Assembly (NCBI RefSeq): GCF_015206895.1
Contig: NZ_JADEXU010000018.1
Location: 1-64,000, forward strand
Direction: 5' to 3'
DNA: 64,000 nt
Source of the DNA: Nostoc sp. LEGE 12450
Lineage (GTDB): Bacteria; Cyanobacteriota; Cyanobacteriia; Cyanobacteriales; Nostocaceae
Both the position numbers and the translations under genes were made by a program. The notes below the pieces were generated by a model. The model was not told where the DNA came from, made no database searches, and was given only the letters and a program-made list of their open reading frames with translations. Shown here in pieces: positions 36,325 to 46,015 of the stretch; the first letter of the stretch is position 1; every line of letters begins with the position of its first letter.

Positions 36325-36849
36325 TGATACCTCTGATTTTAAAGATGGAAAAACTTTTGTGTAAATTGTCTATAGTATAGTCTGTGCTAATTTATAACCC
36401 TAGCAGGTAATGGTATTAAATCAGTACATACAGATAAAGTTAAATGGTGCTAAACCACATTCAAAGTAGACAGCCAAAGGTTTTTCAGTGTTGTTAGGGT
36501 TGGTTTGATGATATATTGCTTCTGTCCACAGATATGTTAATCTTTACCCACCAAGACAGCAAGAGTTTGGAGAAAATAAATTTTAACTGCCAGGTTAGGG
36601 GCGAGAATCCGCAAACGTCATCTATCTATTTTTATTTTACCTCTGAGTTTTAATAACCTTATAGCCAAGAAGTTGAAAGTTATCGCAATGTCAGGACGCT
36701 CAAATACTGGCAGACTATTAATATAATATGCAATCGCACCTCAAAAGCTAGGTTTTTTAAGGTATTTGGATAATCTTTAAAAGACAGTTTTTATCTGAAT
36801 GAGGGGATGTTCAACCTTAAATAGTCAGAGAAGGCTGATGAAAATACAA
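36325..36849. other. intergenic region between NYN gene and desB
   Basis: AT-rich, 525 bp. It should hold the promoter of the NYN gene. I see no RNA gene, tandem repeat or coding frame of note. Confidence 0.5.
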
Positions 36850-36881
36850 GATTCCCGACTTCTTTAAAGAAGTCGGGAATC
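36850..36881 (-). terminator. perfect palindrome after desB
   Basis: GATTCCCGACTTCTTT and its reverse complement form a perfect 32-bp palindrome (36850-36881), 6 bp beyond the desB stop. On the minus strand it is followed by TTGTATTTTC, consistent with a terminator. Confidence 0.75.
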
Positions 36882-36887
36882 TGAGTT

Positions 36888-37970
36888 TTAGTCTTTAGCC
36901 AACTTATTATTAGATGTGTAGTAAACCCTACTACCAGTATCAGGTACAAAATGACAGCTGATACATGAATTCCATAATGACTTCCAAATTGGTTCTTCCG
37001 ATTTGTGGAAATACTCACCCATCACTGGTTTGATTGCCTCAGTTGCCTTCAACAAATTGTAGTGAGGGATGTTAAGGAATATATGATGAGCAACATGAGT
37101 ACCGATATCGTGATGGATATGATTAACCAAACCATAATCACGATCAATACTAGAAATTGCACCTTTCAGGAAAGTCCAATCTTCTCCACGATACCAAGGA
37201 AGTTCGGGCTCAGTGTGGTGCAAAAATGTCACCAAATCTAGCCAAACTATAAACACAAGGTAGGGGACAGCGTAATATTTCAGCAACCACATCCAACCCC
37301 ATTGGTAAGTGAGGAAACCCAGCAAACCTATCATCCCAATCAAAAGGACAGTGCTAGTAATAACATCCCATTTTTCCGATGGTTTGAAAAGCGAACTACC
37401 GGGCATAAAGTGAGAGCCTTCTTTATTAGGAGAACGCTTAAACAGATACACAGGATAGGCTAATAGAAAAACATAATATCTGCCTATCTTTTGTGCTAAA
37501 GGCATCTCCTTATATTGTGATTCGCTTACTGGATACCAGCTTTCATCGTTATCGATATTGCCAGTATTTTTGTGATGGGTTCTGTGGCTAATTCGCCAAC
37601 CATGATAAGGAACAAGTATTGGTGTGTGAGAAAGATGTCCAATCAAATCATTGAGCCATTTATGCTTAGAAAAAGATTGGTGTCCGCAGTCATGTCCGAC
37701 TACAAACAAAGCCCAAAACATCGTTCCTTGCATTAGCCAGAAAATCGGAAAGAAAAGCCAAGAATCCAGGTAAGAAGCAACTGCATAAAGCAGACCGATA
37801 ATCAGGATGTCACGAAAGAAGTAAAAAAGTGATCTTTTCACATTGGGCTGAAAGCATTCAGCAGGAATTGCAGCTTTTAAATCCCCAAGTGTGAAAGGTA
37901 AATTAGTCGTCGTATCCTCAGACTTTTCAGAGCCAAGAGGATTGTTGAACGTAATGATGTTTGATGGCAC
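36888..37970 (-). CDS. desB: omega-3 (delta-15) acyl-lipid desaturase
   Basis: A 360-residue membrane desaturase with three histidine boxes: HDCGH at 93-97, HRTHH at 129-133 and HVAHH near 300. These bind the diiron centre. The N-terminus FTLGDLKAAIPAECFQPN is typical of DesB, and HRTHHKNTGNIDNDESW of the omega-3 group. DesB adds the third double bond to lipid-bound linoleic acid using ferredoxin and oxygen, and is cold-induced in cyanobacteria. It is last in the desC-desA-desB series. A 197-bp gap with a terminator-like hairpin (38124-38147) suggests its own promoter. Confidence 0.95.
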   Translation of the reverse strand: MPSNIITFNNPLGSEKSEDTTTNLPFTLGDLKAAIPAECFQPNVKRSLFYFFRDILIIGLLYAVASYLDSWLFFPIFWLMQGTMFWALFVVGHDCGHQSFSKHKWLNDLIGHLSHTPILVPYHGWRISHRTHHKNTGNIDNDESWYPVSESQYKEMPLAQKIGRYYVFLLAYPVYLFKRSPNKEGSHFMPGSSLFKPSEKWDVITSTVLLIGMIGLLGFLTYQWGWMWLLKYYAVPYLVFIVWLDLVTFLHHTEPELPWYRGEDWTFLKGAISSIDRDYGLVNHIHHDIGTHVAHHIFLNIPHYNLLKATEAIKPVMGEYFHKSEEPIWKSLWNSCISCHFVPDTGSRVYYTSNNKLAKD

Positions 37971-38123
37971 TGGATTCTTTTGATTGGATATAAATTAGAA
38001 CTTTGATTAGGATGCCCACGATCCTAGCGATCGCTAACACACAAGAGGAGTCATTTCTGGCAATTTATCTAAAATTTTATTCAGTAAGCAATTGCCAGAT
38101 TTTATTAAAACACAGCATGATAA

Positions 38124-38147
38124 ACGCTCTCGTTGGTTCAAGAGCGT
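38124..38147 (-). terminator. hairpin after desA
   Basis: ACGCTCT (38124-38130) pairs perfectly with AGAGCGT (38141-38147), 21 bp beyond the desA stop. On the minus strand it leads into TTATCATG, a modest T content. Confidence 0.6.
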
Positions 38148-38167
38148 GAGAGTAATCACAGGGCTAT

Positions 38168-39226
38168 TTATTGCTCTGTATAATGTTCGTTGAAAGTCTT
38201 ATAACCAACGTCAGTTGTGTACAGTTGACACTCGTCTGTAATCTGCTTCATTAAAGGCCAAGAAAACTTACACTCATCATGGAGATAAGTCCCCCAATTT
38301 TCTTTGATGCTGCTGTAAGCTAGCCGCAAATTATAAGAAGGGATCGCAGTGGAAATATGATGAGGGACATGAACATTGATATCGTGGCACAGGATTTCTA
38401 CCCAACGCGGATAATCGCAATGAATAGTTCCAGCTAGTTGTGCTAGAGCTTCGTTCCACTTGTTCGCTGTCGCAAAAGGAACATCTGCGGCAGTATGGTG
38501 AACAATAGTAAAAGTACTCATCCAAAAATGGTAAATCATCCAGGGTACTAGCCAGAACTTGACAAATCCCCAGATACCAGTTGTGGCGATAAGAATCGGG
38601 AAAGCGATCGCAGCAAACACAACTACTACAGCCACAGAAAGCTTGATACTGGATTGGTCTTTAGTTTTGAAGTTCCGCCAATCAAAATGCACTACAGCCC
38701 AATGTCCAATGGAACCTACCCACCAGAGGCGTTTACGCATAAACAGCTTAAAAGCAGACTGCCTAGTTGTATCCCAATTTTCAAACACTTCTGGTCTGAT
38801 TGGATGCCAAGCGTTGTCCTCATCCAGTTTATTGGTATGAGCATGGTGATAATTATGCTTAATGCGCCAACTGTGAAAGGGGTAAATTAACGGCATCATG
38901 AAGAAGTGCCCTACCAAATCATTTACCCAACGACGTTTGGCAAAAGACCTGTGTCCACAATCATGGCCAATTACAAAAAAACCTGTTAAAGCAGTGCCCG
39001 TAAAAATCCAAGCTAAGGGCAAAAGAAACCAAGGAGTAACGATCAGGCTGTAATAGCCCAAGGCAACTGCCAAGACACTGAGCAGTACTTGTGTCCAAGC
39101 TTTGCGACGGTTCTGCTGAAAACATTCCCGTGGAACTGTTTTGATAATATCTTTGAGCCGGAAGTCGGAATTACCAGGCTCGTCACTTAGTTTCTGGCTA
39201 TTAATTATTGATGTAGTCATGGACAC
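38168..39226 (-). CDS. desA: delta-12 acyl-lipid desaturase
   Basis: A 352-residue desaturase with boxes HDCGH at 88-92, HNYHH at 124-128 and HVPHH near 290, set between membrane helices. [17 protein letters not shown] is the DesA form. It converts oleic to linoleic acid in membrane lipids, the step before DesB. It shares strand and family origin with desB (similar N-terminus [14 protein letters not shown]) and lies between desB and desC. Each gene has a long spacer and its own hairpin, so separate transcripts are likely. Confidence 0.95.
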   Translation of the reverse strand: MSMTTSIINSQKLSDEPGNSDFRLKDIIKTVPRECFQQNRRKAWTQVLLSVLAVALGYYSLIVTPWFLLPLAWIFTGTALTGFFVIGHDCGHRSFAKRRWVNDLVGHFFMMPLIYPFHSWRIKHNYHHAHTNKLDEDNAWHPIRPEVFENWDTTRQSAFKLFMRKRLWWVGSIGHWAVVHFDWRNFKTKDQSSIKLSVAVVVVFAAIAFPILIATTGIWGFVKFWLVPWMIYHFWMSTFTIVHHTAADVPFATANKWNEALAQLAGTIHCDYPRWVEILCHDINVHVPHHISTAIPSYNLRLAYSSIKENWGTYLHDECKFSWPLMKQITDECQLYTTDVGYKTFNEHYTEQ

Positions 39227-39553
39227 CTGAAAAACAACAAACTCCTACACCAAGTCACCAAAAAGTAACTTGCCGCAAAAATTCTTCACATTAGCGCTTC
39301 GGATTATAGCAACCTAACCGACACAAGCGCACCCGTAAATAGATTTTTGAAAAGTTAGTAGCTAGGAGTGATGAGTTTAGATTCTCAACTTACGCCAAAT
39401 GTGAATTAGAAATGCTTCTTGTGCCATAAGGATTTCTGTGTCTACCCAAAATCATGGTTTGAGAAATCGACGGCAAAATAAAAATTCCCAAGCCTGATTC
39501 ACATTGAACGTAATTCCTAACTCCTGTAGAGACGCGATTAATCGCGTCTCTAC
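39227..39553 (-). terminator. desC-desA spacer ending in a palindromic repeat
   Basis: The 330-bp spacer should hold the desA promoter. At 39526-39553 is a perfect 28-bp palindrome (GTAGAGACGCGATT and its complement) two bases from the desC stop. Its 20-bp core AGACGCGATTAATCGCGTCT recurs exactly at 56662-56681, and a relative lies at 43401-43426, so the repeat family doubles as a terminator. Confidence 0.65.
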
Positions 39554-39555
39554 TC

Positions 39556-40377
39556 CTAACTACTTTTTGCTGGGGCCAACTTTACATTAGTAGCCAGACC
39601 AACCGCCTGTAGCAATTGAACAGTCATCCAGGTTAAATCGATTTCCCACCATTCCAGCCCATGACGAGCTGAGTATTGAAAGGCATGATGGTTATTATGC
39701 CAGCCTTCACCGAAAACTAGTACGGCTACCCACCAGCAATTAGTCGATTTATCACCAGAATCATAGCTTTGATAGCCAAACTTATGAGTAGCGCTGTTCA
39801 CCAACCAAGTGCAGTGGTAAACCCAGACAATGCGAACAAAAATTCCCCAGATAACGAAAGGCCAGCCACCTAGGAGCAAAAGTAATACACCTAGAGCAAC
39901 CTGGATCAAAATGAAATATTTTTCTAAAAACTGATAAACTGGGTCTTCTGCAATATCTTTGGTGAAGCGAGGAACATCAGCGTGAGCTGGACAATAATGA
40001 GTCAGCCAACCCATGTGGCTCCACCAGAAGCCTTTATTAGAATCATGGGGATCGGTATCAGTATCAGAGTTTAAATGATGAATGCGATGTGTCCCGATCC
40101 ACTCAATTGGGCCTCCTTGACAGGAGAGTGTCCCGAAAAAAACCAGGAGATACTCTAGCCACTTGGGAGTTTGAAAACTGCGGTGGGTGACAAGGCGGTG
40201 AAATCCTAGAGTAACGCCTAAACCGCCAGTCACCCAGTACAGCAAGAAACCCACACCAACTGCTGTCCAGCTAAAGTTACCAGGAACAAAAGCAAATAAA
40301 GCGCCGATGTGCAGTCCAATGAAAAACAGGGTATTAACCCAGTTAATTTGAGGTTTGGTTGAGGTAGCAATTGTCAT
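39556..40377 (-). CDS. desC: delta-9 acyl-lipid desaturase
   Basis: A 273-residue desaturase with boxes HRLVTH at 60-65, HRIHH at 97-101 and HNNHH near 233, the pattern of acyl-CoA/acyl-lipid delta-9 enzymes. DesC puts the first double bond into stearic acid on glycerolipids. The length suits DesC1. It is the first of the three desaturase genes on the strand and is divergent from the methionine gamma-lyase-like gene, 90 bp away, so the two share a short promoter region. An AGG lies about eight bases before the ATG. Confidence 0.95.
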   Translation of the reverse strand: MTIATSTKPQINWVNTLFFIGLHIGALFAFVPGNFSWTAVGVGFLLYWVTGGLGVTLGFHRLVTHRSFQTPKWLEYLLVFFGTLSCQGGPIEWIGTHRIHHLNSDTDTDPHDSNKGFWWSHMGWLTHYCPAHADVPRFTKDIAEDPVYQFLEKYFILIQVALGVLLLLLGGWPFVIWGIFVRIVWVYHCTWLVNSATHKFGYQSYDSGDKSTNCWWVAVLVFGEGWHNNHHAFQYSARHGLEWWEIDLTWMTVQLLQAVGLATNVKLAPAKSS

Positions 40378-40467
40378 GCGATAACCTGAATTTGAATTTT
40401 CCCGCCTAGTATGTGCGATTTTAAAATCCGCATATTTATAATTTAATTTTTTTTGAACGAGGAACTG

Positions 40468-41700
40468 ATGAACAGCTTAGAACAGCTGCGGCAAGCAGAA
40501 CAGGCACTATTAGAAATTTTTTCTGGAATTGACACTCAGGTCAAGCATAATCTAAAACGAGTGCTGGATGCTTTTCGTAATCACCGTGTGGGCGCACACC
40601 ACTTCGCTGGTGTAAGTGGTTATGGTCACGATGATTTAGGACGAGAAACTTTAGATAAAGTTTTTGCCGAAGTTATGGGTGCTGAAGCTGCGGCCGTGCG
40701 GGTGCAGTTCGTTTCGGGAACTCATGCGATCGCCTGTGCTTTGTTTGGTGTTCTCCGTCCTGGAGATGAAATGTTAGCAGTGGTCGGTTCTCCCTACGAT
40801 ACGCTTGAAGAAGTCATTGGTTTACGGGGCCAAGGTCAAGGCTCCCTTATCGAGTTTGGCATAAATTACCGCCAATTGGAGCTAACCCCCGAAGGAACTA
40901 TAGATTGGCAAGCTTTAAGTACTAATGTGACTGAAAACACTCGTTTAGTGTTAATTCAGCGCTCATGTGGCTATTCTTGGCGACCTAGTTTATCAATTGC
41001 TGATATTGAAAAAATTATCCACTTAGTCAAACAACAGAATCCGAACACTGTTTGCTTTGTGGATAACTGCTACGGCGAATTTATTGAAACAAAGGAACCT
41101 ACAGCCGTAGGTGCTGATTTAATGGCGGGATCGCTGATTAAAAATCCTGGTGGCACCATTGTCAGCGCTGGCGGTTATGTCGCCGGTCGTGCCGATTTAG
41201 TGGAAGCATCCGCCTGTCGCCTCACTGCTCCCGGTATCGGTAGTTATGGCGGTGCTACTTTTGACCAAAATCGCTTGTTATTCCAAGGCTTATTTCTAGC
41301 GCCGCAAATGGTCGGAGAGGCGATGAAAGGGACGTACTTAACTGGTTATGTATTTGATAAACTCGGTTATCCAGTGAATCCCGCACCCCTTGCTCCCCGT
41401 GGTGATGTGATTCAGGCGATTAAACTTGGTTCTGCCGAAAAGCTAATTGCTTTCTGTAAAGCTATACAACAGCATTCTCCCATCGGTTCTTACTTAGATC
41501 CTATTCCAGATGAAATGCCGGGGTATGAGAGCAAGGTAGTGATGGCTGGGGGGACATTTATTGAAGGAAGTACTTTGGAATTATCAGCAGATGGCCCTTT
41601 GCGTGAACCCTATGTGGTTTATTGCCAGGGGGGGACTCATTGGACTCATGTAGCGATCGCATTAGAAGCTGCGATTAATGCAATAGGAAATGCTGATTAG
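40468..41700 (+). CDS. PLP enzyme, methionine gamma-lyase family (aluminium-resistance-like)
   Basis: A 410-residue pyridoxal-phosphate protein of the PF06838 group. HHFAGVSGYGHDDLGRE near 45, a Cys/Tyr-rich VQFVSGTHAI near 82, DNCYGEF near 200 and the probable PLP-lysine motif GSLIKNPGGTI near 230 fit the family. Despite the names in databases, the reaction in cyanobacteria is not settled; it may cleave a sulfur amino acid. I take the ATG at 40468, which has GAGGA four bases upstream; a TTG 15 bp earlier is less likely. A strong hairpin follows the gene. Confidence 0.85.
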   Translation: MNSLEQLRQAEQALLEIFSGIDTQVKHNLKRVLDAFRNHRVGAHHFAGVSGYGHDDLGRETLDKVFAEVMGAEAAAVRVQFVSGTHAIACALFGVLRPGDEMLAVVGSPYDTLEEVIGLRGQGQGSLIEFGINYRQLELTPEGTIDWQALSTNVTENTRLVLIQRSCGYSWRPSLSIADIEKIIHLVKQQNPNTVCFVDNCYGEFIETKEPTAVGADLMAGSLIKNPGGTIVSAGGYVAGRADLVEASACRLTAPGIGSYGGATFDQNRLLFQGLFLAPQMVGEAMKGTYLTGYVFDKLGYPVNPAPLAPRGDVIQAIKLGSAEKLIAFCKAIQQHSPIGSYLDPIPDEMPGYESKVVMAGGTFIEGSTLELSADGPLREPYVVYCQGGTHWTHVAIALEAAINAIGNAD

Positions 41701-41745
41701 CGATTCAGCCCATAAGGTTTATTAAGAAATTTAGAAATACACGGC

Positions 41746-41773
41746 AGGGGCGCACAGCTAGCTGTACGCCCCT
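41746..41773. terminator. bidirectional terminator
   Basis: AGGGGCG (41746-41752) and CGCCCCT (41767-41773) enclose the palindrome ACAGCTAGCTGT. It lies between the convergent PLP-enzyme and cupin genes. Confidence 0.7.
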
Positions 41774-41811
41774 ACATTACATACAATTGAAAACGGCTTG
41801 TCTCTTGTGGT

Positions 41812-42153
41812 TTAATTTTCATCCCGTCCGTGGACTTGAGCCGGTGGACTGGTTGCTTCAACAGCTGTGAATGGTTCCAAGATTTTGTATGTGTGGCTAG
41901 CTCCTTTGGGCACAACCCAAGAACTCCCAGGCTCTAGCAAAATCATTTGCCCTTCAATGTGCAATTCGGCACGACCATTAATTACATAACCAACTGTTTC
42001 ATAATCACGCGAACTTGGTTCTTTGTCTTCGCTTGGTTGTTCGTCTTCCCAAAGACGCATCGAAAGAGATTTACCAGAAGCAAGATACTTCTGACCGAGT
42101 TTACCTTTAGGGGAATGGGTAGAATCTATTTTTTTAACGCTGGTGTCGCTCAT
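41812..42153 (-). CDS. cupin-domain protein
   Basis: About 113 residues, a single cupin barrel: ETVGYVINGRAELHIEGQ forms the first motif and PGSSWVVPKGASHTYKIL the second, with the metal His reduced to H in SHTY and few other His, so metal binding is unsure. Small cupins often act as sugar or stress-response proteins. The ATG at 42153 has AAGG five bases before it and starts 7 bp after the stop of the upstream alcohol dehydrogenase gene, so the two are translated from one message. The outer ATG at 42177 would overlap that gene. Confidence 0.82.
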   Translation of the reverse strand: MSDTSVKKIDSTHSPKGKLGQKYLASGKSLSMRLWEDEQPSEDKEPSSRDYETVGYVINGRAELHIEGQMILLEPGSSWVVPKGASHTYKILEPFTAVEATSPPAQVHGRDEN

Positions 42154-42160
42154 AATTACC

Positions 42161-43330
42161 TTACGGTTTAAGTACAACTTTGATGCAGTTATCTTTCTTG
42201 TGCTTAAAGATTTCGTAGCCGTGGGGCGCTTGTTCTAGAGGTAAAGTATGTGTGATGATAAACGTTGGATCGATTTCACCGTTTTGAATACGCTCTAACA
42301 GAGGTCGTAAATACCTATGGACGTGCGTTTGTCCCATTTTGAAGGTTAATGCCTTGTTCATGGCAGCACCCATTGGGATTTTATCTAAAAAGCCACCGTA
42401 GACACCCGCAAGCGATACGTGACCACCTTTAGCAGCAGACACTATTACTTGCCGTAATGCCGTCGGACGGTCTGTTTCGAGACGTACTGCTTGCTTTACC
42501 TGGTCGTAGAACGCCATAAAGTCTGTGCCGTGTGCCTCCATTCCGACTGCATCAATACAAGCATCGGGGCCACGACCGCCAGTCATTTCTTTAAGTGCTT
42601 CGCCTATATTCACTTCTTCGTAGTTGAGAACTTCAGCTTTGCCGTATTCTTTAGCCATTTGCAGACGTTCGGGAATGCGGTCAAAAGCGATGACACGTTC
42701 CGCACCTAGCATATATGCGCTTTTGATGGCAAATTGTCCGACTGGGCCACAACCCCAAACGGCGACAATATCACCGGGTTTGATGTTGCAGTTCTCGGCT
42801 GCCATATATCCAGTGGGGAAAATATCTGTTAAAAATAGCACTTGCTCATCCGTTAAACCATCGGGGATTTTGAACAAGCCTACATCGGCAAAGGGGACTC
42901 GTGCATACTCTGCTTGACCACCAGCGTAACCACCAAATAAATGGGAGTAGCCAAATAGACCTGCTGGCGAATGACCCATTTGCTTTTCTACCAACCAAGC
43001 ATTGGGGTTAGAGTTATCGCACAGTGACCATAAATCCCGATTACAGAAAAAGCAGCTACCGCAAGAGATGGTGAAAGGAACAACGACGCGATCGCCTACG
43101 TTCACATTTTTCACTGCACTTCCAAGTTCTACGACTTCCCCCATGAATTCATGACCAAGGATATCGCCCTTTTGCATGGTAGGAATGTAGCCGTCGTAAA
43201 TATGCAAATCCGAACCACAAATGGCTGTGGAAGTAATTTTAACAATGGCATCGCGTGGATTGAGAATTTTGGGGTCGGGAACTGTTTCTACCCGCACATC
43301 GTTTGCTCCATGCCAGCAAACTGCTTTCAT
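42161..43330 (-). CDS. zinc-dependent alcohol/formaldehyde dehydrogenase, copy 1
   Basis: A 389-residue medium-chain dehydrogenase. Catalytic zinc ligands C38, H60 and E61; structural zinc cysteines C90, C93, C96 and C104; NAD-binding GCGPVGQFA near 190. The long insert after the structural zinc ([20 protein letters not shown]) fits the glutathione-independent formaldehyde dehydrogenase-like group. The substrate is unknown. A paralogue of identical length lies 600 bp upstream on the same strand (43939-45108), about two thirds identical by eye. The cupin gene follows immediately. Presence among stress-type genes suggests aldehyde detoxification. Confidence 0.92.
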   Translation of the reverse strand: MKAVCWHGANDVRVETVPDPKILNPRDAIVKITSTAICGSDLHIYDGYIPTMQKGDILGHEFMGEVVELGSAVKNVNVGDRVVVPFTISCGSCFFCNRDLWSLCDNSNPNAWLVEKQMGHSPAGLFGYSHLFGGYAGGQAEYARVPFADVGLFKIPDGLTDEQVLFLTDIFPTGYMAAENCNIKPGDIVAVWGCGPVGQFAIKSAYMLGAERVIAFDRIPERLQMAKEYGKAEVLNYEEVNIGEALKEMTGGRGPDACIDAVGMEAHGTDFMAFYDQVKQAVRLETDRPTALRQVIVSAAKGGHVSLAGVYGGFLDKIPMGAAMNKALTFKMGQTHVHRYLRPLLERIQNGEIDPTFIITHTLPLEQAPHGYEIFKHKKDNCIKVVLKP

Positions 43331-43400
43331 AATTATTTAGCCCTTAGTTATGATTTCTAGGTTGTTAATATCAAGATAAATACTCGATTTAGCCTGATTT

Positions 43401-43426
43401 TGAGACGCGATAATTATCGCGTCTCA
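43401..43426 (-). repeat. palindromic repeat, possible terminator
   Basis: TGAGACGCGATAA with its reverse complement gives a perfect 26-bp palindrome, 51 bp after the exported-protein gene stop. It belongs to the AGACGCGAT...ATCGCGTCT family also seen at 39526 and 56662. Confidence 0.7.
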
Positions 43427-43477
43427 GTAACTAATCAAATCTGGTTCAAGAATCTAGACTCAAAGTTTGCTACAAGT

Positions 43478-43876
43478 CTAGCTTCTATCTCTGAGTTGTT
43501 TGCTAGAAGGATTTTGATAATAACCTTCTCTATCTGCACCGTATGATGAAGCTTTATCTCCGGCTCTGTTTTTTGCAGTATCAAAAAACTCTTTTGTAGC
43601 TCTAGGAGTTCTTTCATCCAAGTTCAGCTTTTCGCGGATATTGTCAGCAGTTTCTTTTAATGGATTTTGAGCATCTCTTATTCGGCTATCGTTTCTGGTT
43701 TCACGTAGCTCATCTGGGATTCCTTTATAATAAGTACCCTCTGGAGTTTTAACATCAGCTTGGGCTACATCAACGTAGCTAAAAGCCTGACCCAGTAAAA
43801 ACATAAATCCTGCTAGGAAAACTACAAGGATTTGGGAAAGACGAATATTCCGTAGCCGTGAAATTACTTGATTCAT
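43478..43876 (-). CDS. exported hypothetical protein
   Basis: About 132 residues. A signal peptide (residues 1-40 with hydrophobic LSQILVVFLAGFMFLLGQAF) ends near VAQA-D. The mature part is short, charged and helical: KGIPDELRETRNDSRIRDAQNPLKETADNIREKLNLDERTPRATKEFF. The pattern resembles small stress or desiccation-linked proteins of cyanobacteria, but I cannot name a family. GAGG six bases before the ATG at 43876 favours this start over the ATG 18 bp upstream. It sits between the twin dehydrogenase genes, an unusual insertion in a duplicated pair. Confidence 0.75.
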   Translation of the reverse strand: MNQVISRLRNIRLSQILVVFLAGFMFLLGQAFSYVDVAQADVKTPEGTYYKGIPDELRETRNDSRIRDAQNPLKETADNIREKLNLDERTPRATKEFFDTAKNRAGDKASSYGADREGYYQNPSSKQLRDRS

Positions 43877-43938
43877 AAAAAACCTCAATTGCATTATGTT
43901 AGGTGTACAAATCCAAACACTGAATGACTATTCACCAT

Positions 43939-45108
43939 TTAGGGTTTAAGAACAACTTTGATGCAGTTATCCTTTTTTTGTTGAAAAATATGGTAGGCGT
44001 GGGGTGCTTGTTCTAGAGCTAATTGATGGGTGACAACGAAGGATGGATCGAGTTTTCCATCCAAAATCATCTGCAATAACAAATGCATATATTTTTGTCC
44101 ATGCATTTGTCCCGTCCTAAAAGTTAGACCCTTGTTGAAGGCAGCACCAAATGGGATTTTGTCTACAAAACCACCATAAACACCCATGATTGAAAGAGTC
44201 CCGCCTTTACGACAGGCAACCATCATTTCCCGCAGAACATGGGGACGGTCGGTTTCCAATCTGAGCTTTTGTTTTGTCTGGTCGTAGAAGTCTTCTAAAC
44301 CAACACCGTGTGCTTCTAAACCAACGGCATCGATGCAAGCATCGGGGCCACGACCACCAGTCATCTCTTTCAACGCTTCGCCAGCATTAACTTCTTCGTA
44401 GTTAATCACTTCTGCTTTGGCAAACTTTTTCGCCATTTCCAGGCGTTCGGGAAAGCGATCGATCGCGATCACTTTTTCGGCTCCCATCATGTAGGCGCTA
44501 ATCATGGCAAACTGTCCAACAGCACCGCAACCCCAAACGGCTACAGTATCACCCGGTTGGATATCGCATAATTCTGCACCCATATAACCGGTAGGAATAG
44601 CATCAGAGATGAATAACAACATCTCATCCGGCAAATCTGGCGGAACTTTAACGACACCCACATCAGCAAAGGGTACACGGATATATTCTGCTTGTGCGCC
44701 GGCATAACCACCTAACATGTGGGAGTAGCCATAAATGGCTGAGGTGATATTGCCAAATAATTTTTCTTCAATCCAACCTTTAGGATTGGAATTATCGCAC
44801 AACGACCACATATCACGTTGGCAATAATGGCAATTACCACAGCCAATGGTGGAAGGAACAACAACGCGATCGCCTATTTTTAAATTGTTGACTCCTCTAC
44901 CAACTTCCACGACTTCCCCCATAAATTCGTGACCGATAATGTCACCCTGTTGCACTGTGGGAATATAGCCGCCATAAATATGGAGATCGGAGCCACAAAT
45001 CGCCGTGGAAGTAATTTTAATAATTGCATCACGCGGGTTGAGAATTGTCGGGTCTGGTACCGACTGTACCCGGACATCATTAGCGCCGTTCCAGCAGACT
45101 GCTTTCAT
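43939..45108 (-). CDS. zinc-dependent alcohol/formaldehyde dehydrogenase, copy 2
   Basis: A 389-residue paralogue of the protein encoded at 42161-43330. Zinc ligands are in the same places (C38, H60, E61; CGNCHYC...LC for structural zinc) and the NAD motif is GCGAVGQFA. Differences cluster in the substrate region ([35 protein letters not shown]), so the copies may act on different aldehydes or alcohols. The upstream 100 bp is filled with TAGTCAT/TGGTCAT-type repeats. Tandem copies with an exported-protein gene between them suggest an old duplication. Confidence 0.92.
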   Translation of the reverse strand: MKAVCWNGANDVRVQSVPDPTILNPRDAIIKITSTAICGSDLHIYGGYIPTVQQGDIIGHEFMGEVVEVGRGVNNLKIGDRVVVPSTIGCGNCHYCQRDMWSLCDNSNPKGWIEEKLFGNITSAIYGYSHMLGGYAGAQAEYIRVPFADVGVVKVPPDLPDEMLLFISDAIPTGYMGAELCDIQPGDTVAVWGCGAVGQFAMISAYMMGAEKVIAIDRFPERLEMAKKFAKAEVINYEEVNAGEALKEMTGGRGPDACIDAVGLEAHGVGLEDFYDQTKQKLRLETDRPHVLREMMVACRKGGTLSIMGVYGGFVDKIPFGAAFNKGLTFRTGQMHGQKYMHLLLQMILDGKLDPSFVVTHQLALEQAPHAYHIFQQKKDNCIKVVLKP

Positions 45109-45111
45109 AGT

Positions 45112-45165
45112 TATTAGTCCTTAGTCATTGGTCATTGGTCATTAGTGATTCATCATTGGTCATTC
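45112..45165. repeat. heptanucleotide tandem repeat
   Basis: Imperfect units of TAGTCCT, TAGTCAT and TGGTCAT between the second dehydrogenase gene and the SRPBCC gene, followed by AAAGGACAAATGA units. Same type as 16790-16831. Confidence 0.8.
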
Positions 45166-45208
45166 GCTTTAGGCAAAGGACAAATGATAAAGGACAAAGA
45201 ACAAATAA

Positions 45209-45907
45209 CTAGCTGCGTCCAGAGGGTTGACCTTCTGTTGTAGCAATTTCGCCTGTTTCCATTAGCATTTTGAAGCGGCGCAATTCATCACCAATTTGCT
45301 GTTCTGGTTCTTCACCAAAAAGTTTAGCTACGGTAGCTGCCAATGCTCCACCGGGGGGGTTATACTCCAAAACAACCTTGACTTCCGTGCCGCGATCGCC
45401 TGGTGCTTTTTTGAAGCGAACAAAACCAGAGTTATCAACGTCTGCACCTTCCACAGAAGCCCAAGAAATAAACTCATTTTCCCGGTCTTCAAGAATATCT
45501 GCATCCCATTCTACACTGTTACCCAAGGGTGCATTGGCAATCCAGTGAGAACGCTTTTCGCTGTCCACCCTTACAGATTTGAGATGCTTCATAAATGTGG
45601 GCAGATTCTCAAAGTTGTGCCAATAACGATAAAGTTCATCTGCTGGTTTGTTGATCGTTACTGTCTTTTCAACTTTGATGGGTTGGTTGATACCAATTGC
45701 TTCTTGTGCTTGCTGGATTGTGCTTTGCTTTGTTGCACCTTGATAAATCAAACCGCCACCTGCTAAAGCCGTCAGCGCTCCCCGCAAAGAACCTTGCCTT
45801 AAACCCATCAGCACCATCGCACCGCCACCAATCAGAGATGCCCAACGCTCCACTTCACTAGCTTCAGTCTGGCTGGTACTTAATTTATCACCTGATGTTG
45901 AAGTCAC
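45209..45907 (-). CDS. SRPBCC-domain protein with N-terminal membrane segment
   Basis: A 232-residue protein. Residues 22-65 form a Gly/Leu/Ala-rich hydrophobic region (LIGGGAMVLMGL...GALTALAGGGLIYQG) like DUF2892. Residues 80-215 are a START/SRPBCC (coenzyme Q-binding) domain with VEKTVTINKPADELYRYWHNFENLPTFM and a C-terminal helix. These domains bind hydrophobic ligands. The same fusion is common in cyanobacterial and rhizobial stress clusters. It is part of a leftward group with the DJ-1 and DUF2267 genes upstream. Ligand unknown. Confidence 0.85.
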   Translation of the reverse strand: MTSTSGDKLSTSQTEASEVERWASLIGGGAMVLMGLRQGSLRGALTALAGGGLIYQGATKQSTIQQAQEAIGINQPIKVEKTVTINKPADELYRYWHNFENLPTFMKHLKSVRVDSEKRSHWIANAPLGNSVEWDADILEDRENEFISWASVEGADVDNSGFVRFKKAPGDRGTEVKVVLEYNPPGGALAATVAKLFGEEPEQQIGDELRRFKMLMETGEIATTEGQPSGRS

Positions 45908-46015
45908 TTTTTTATATCTCCATCACAGTAATTACCCATAGAGGCGCAAATATCGTTTTGTTTCTATCTCTGTGTTATTTGCGCCTCTGCGGTAGCCGTC
46001 TAAGTTCAAAAAACC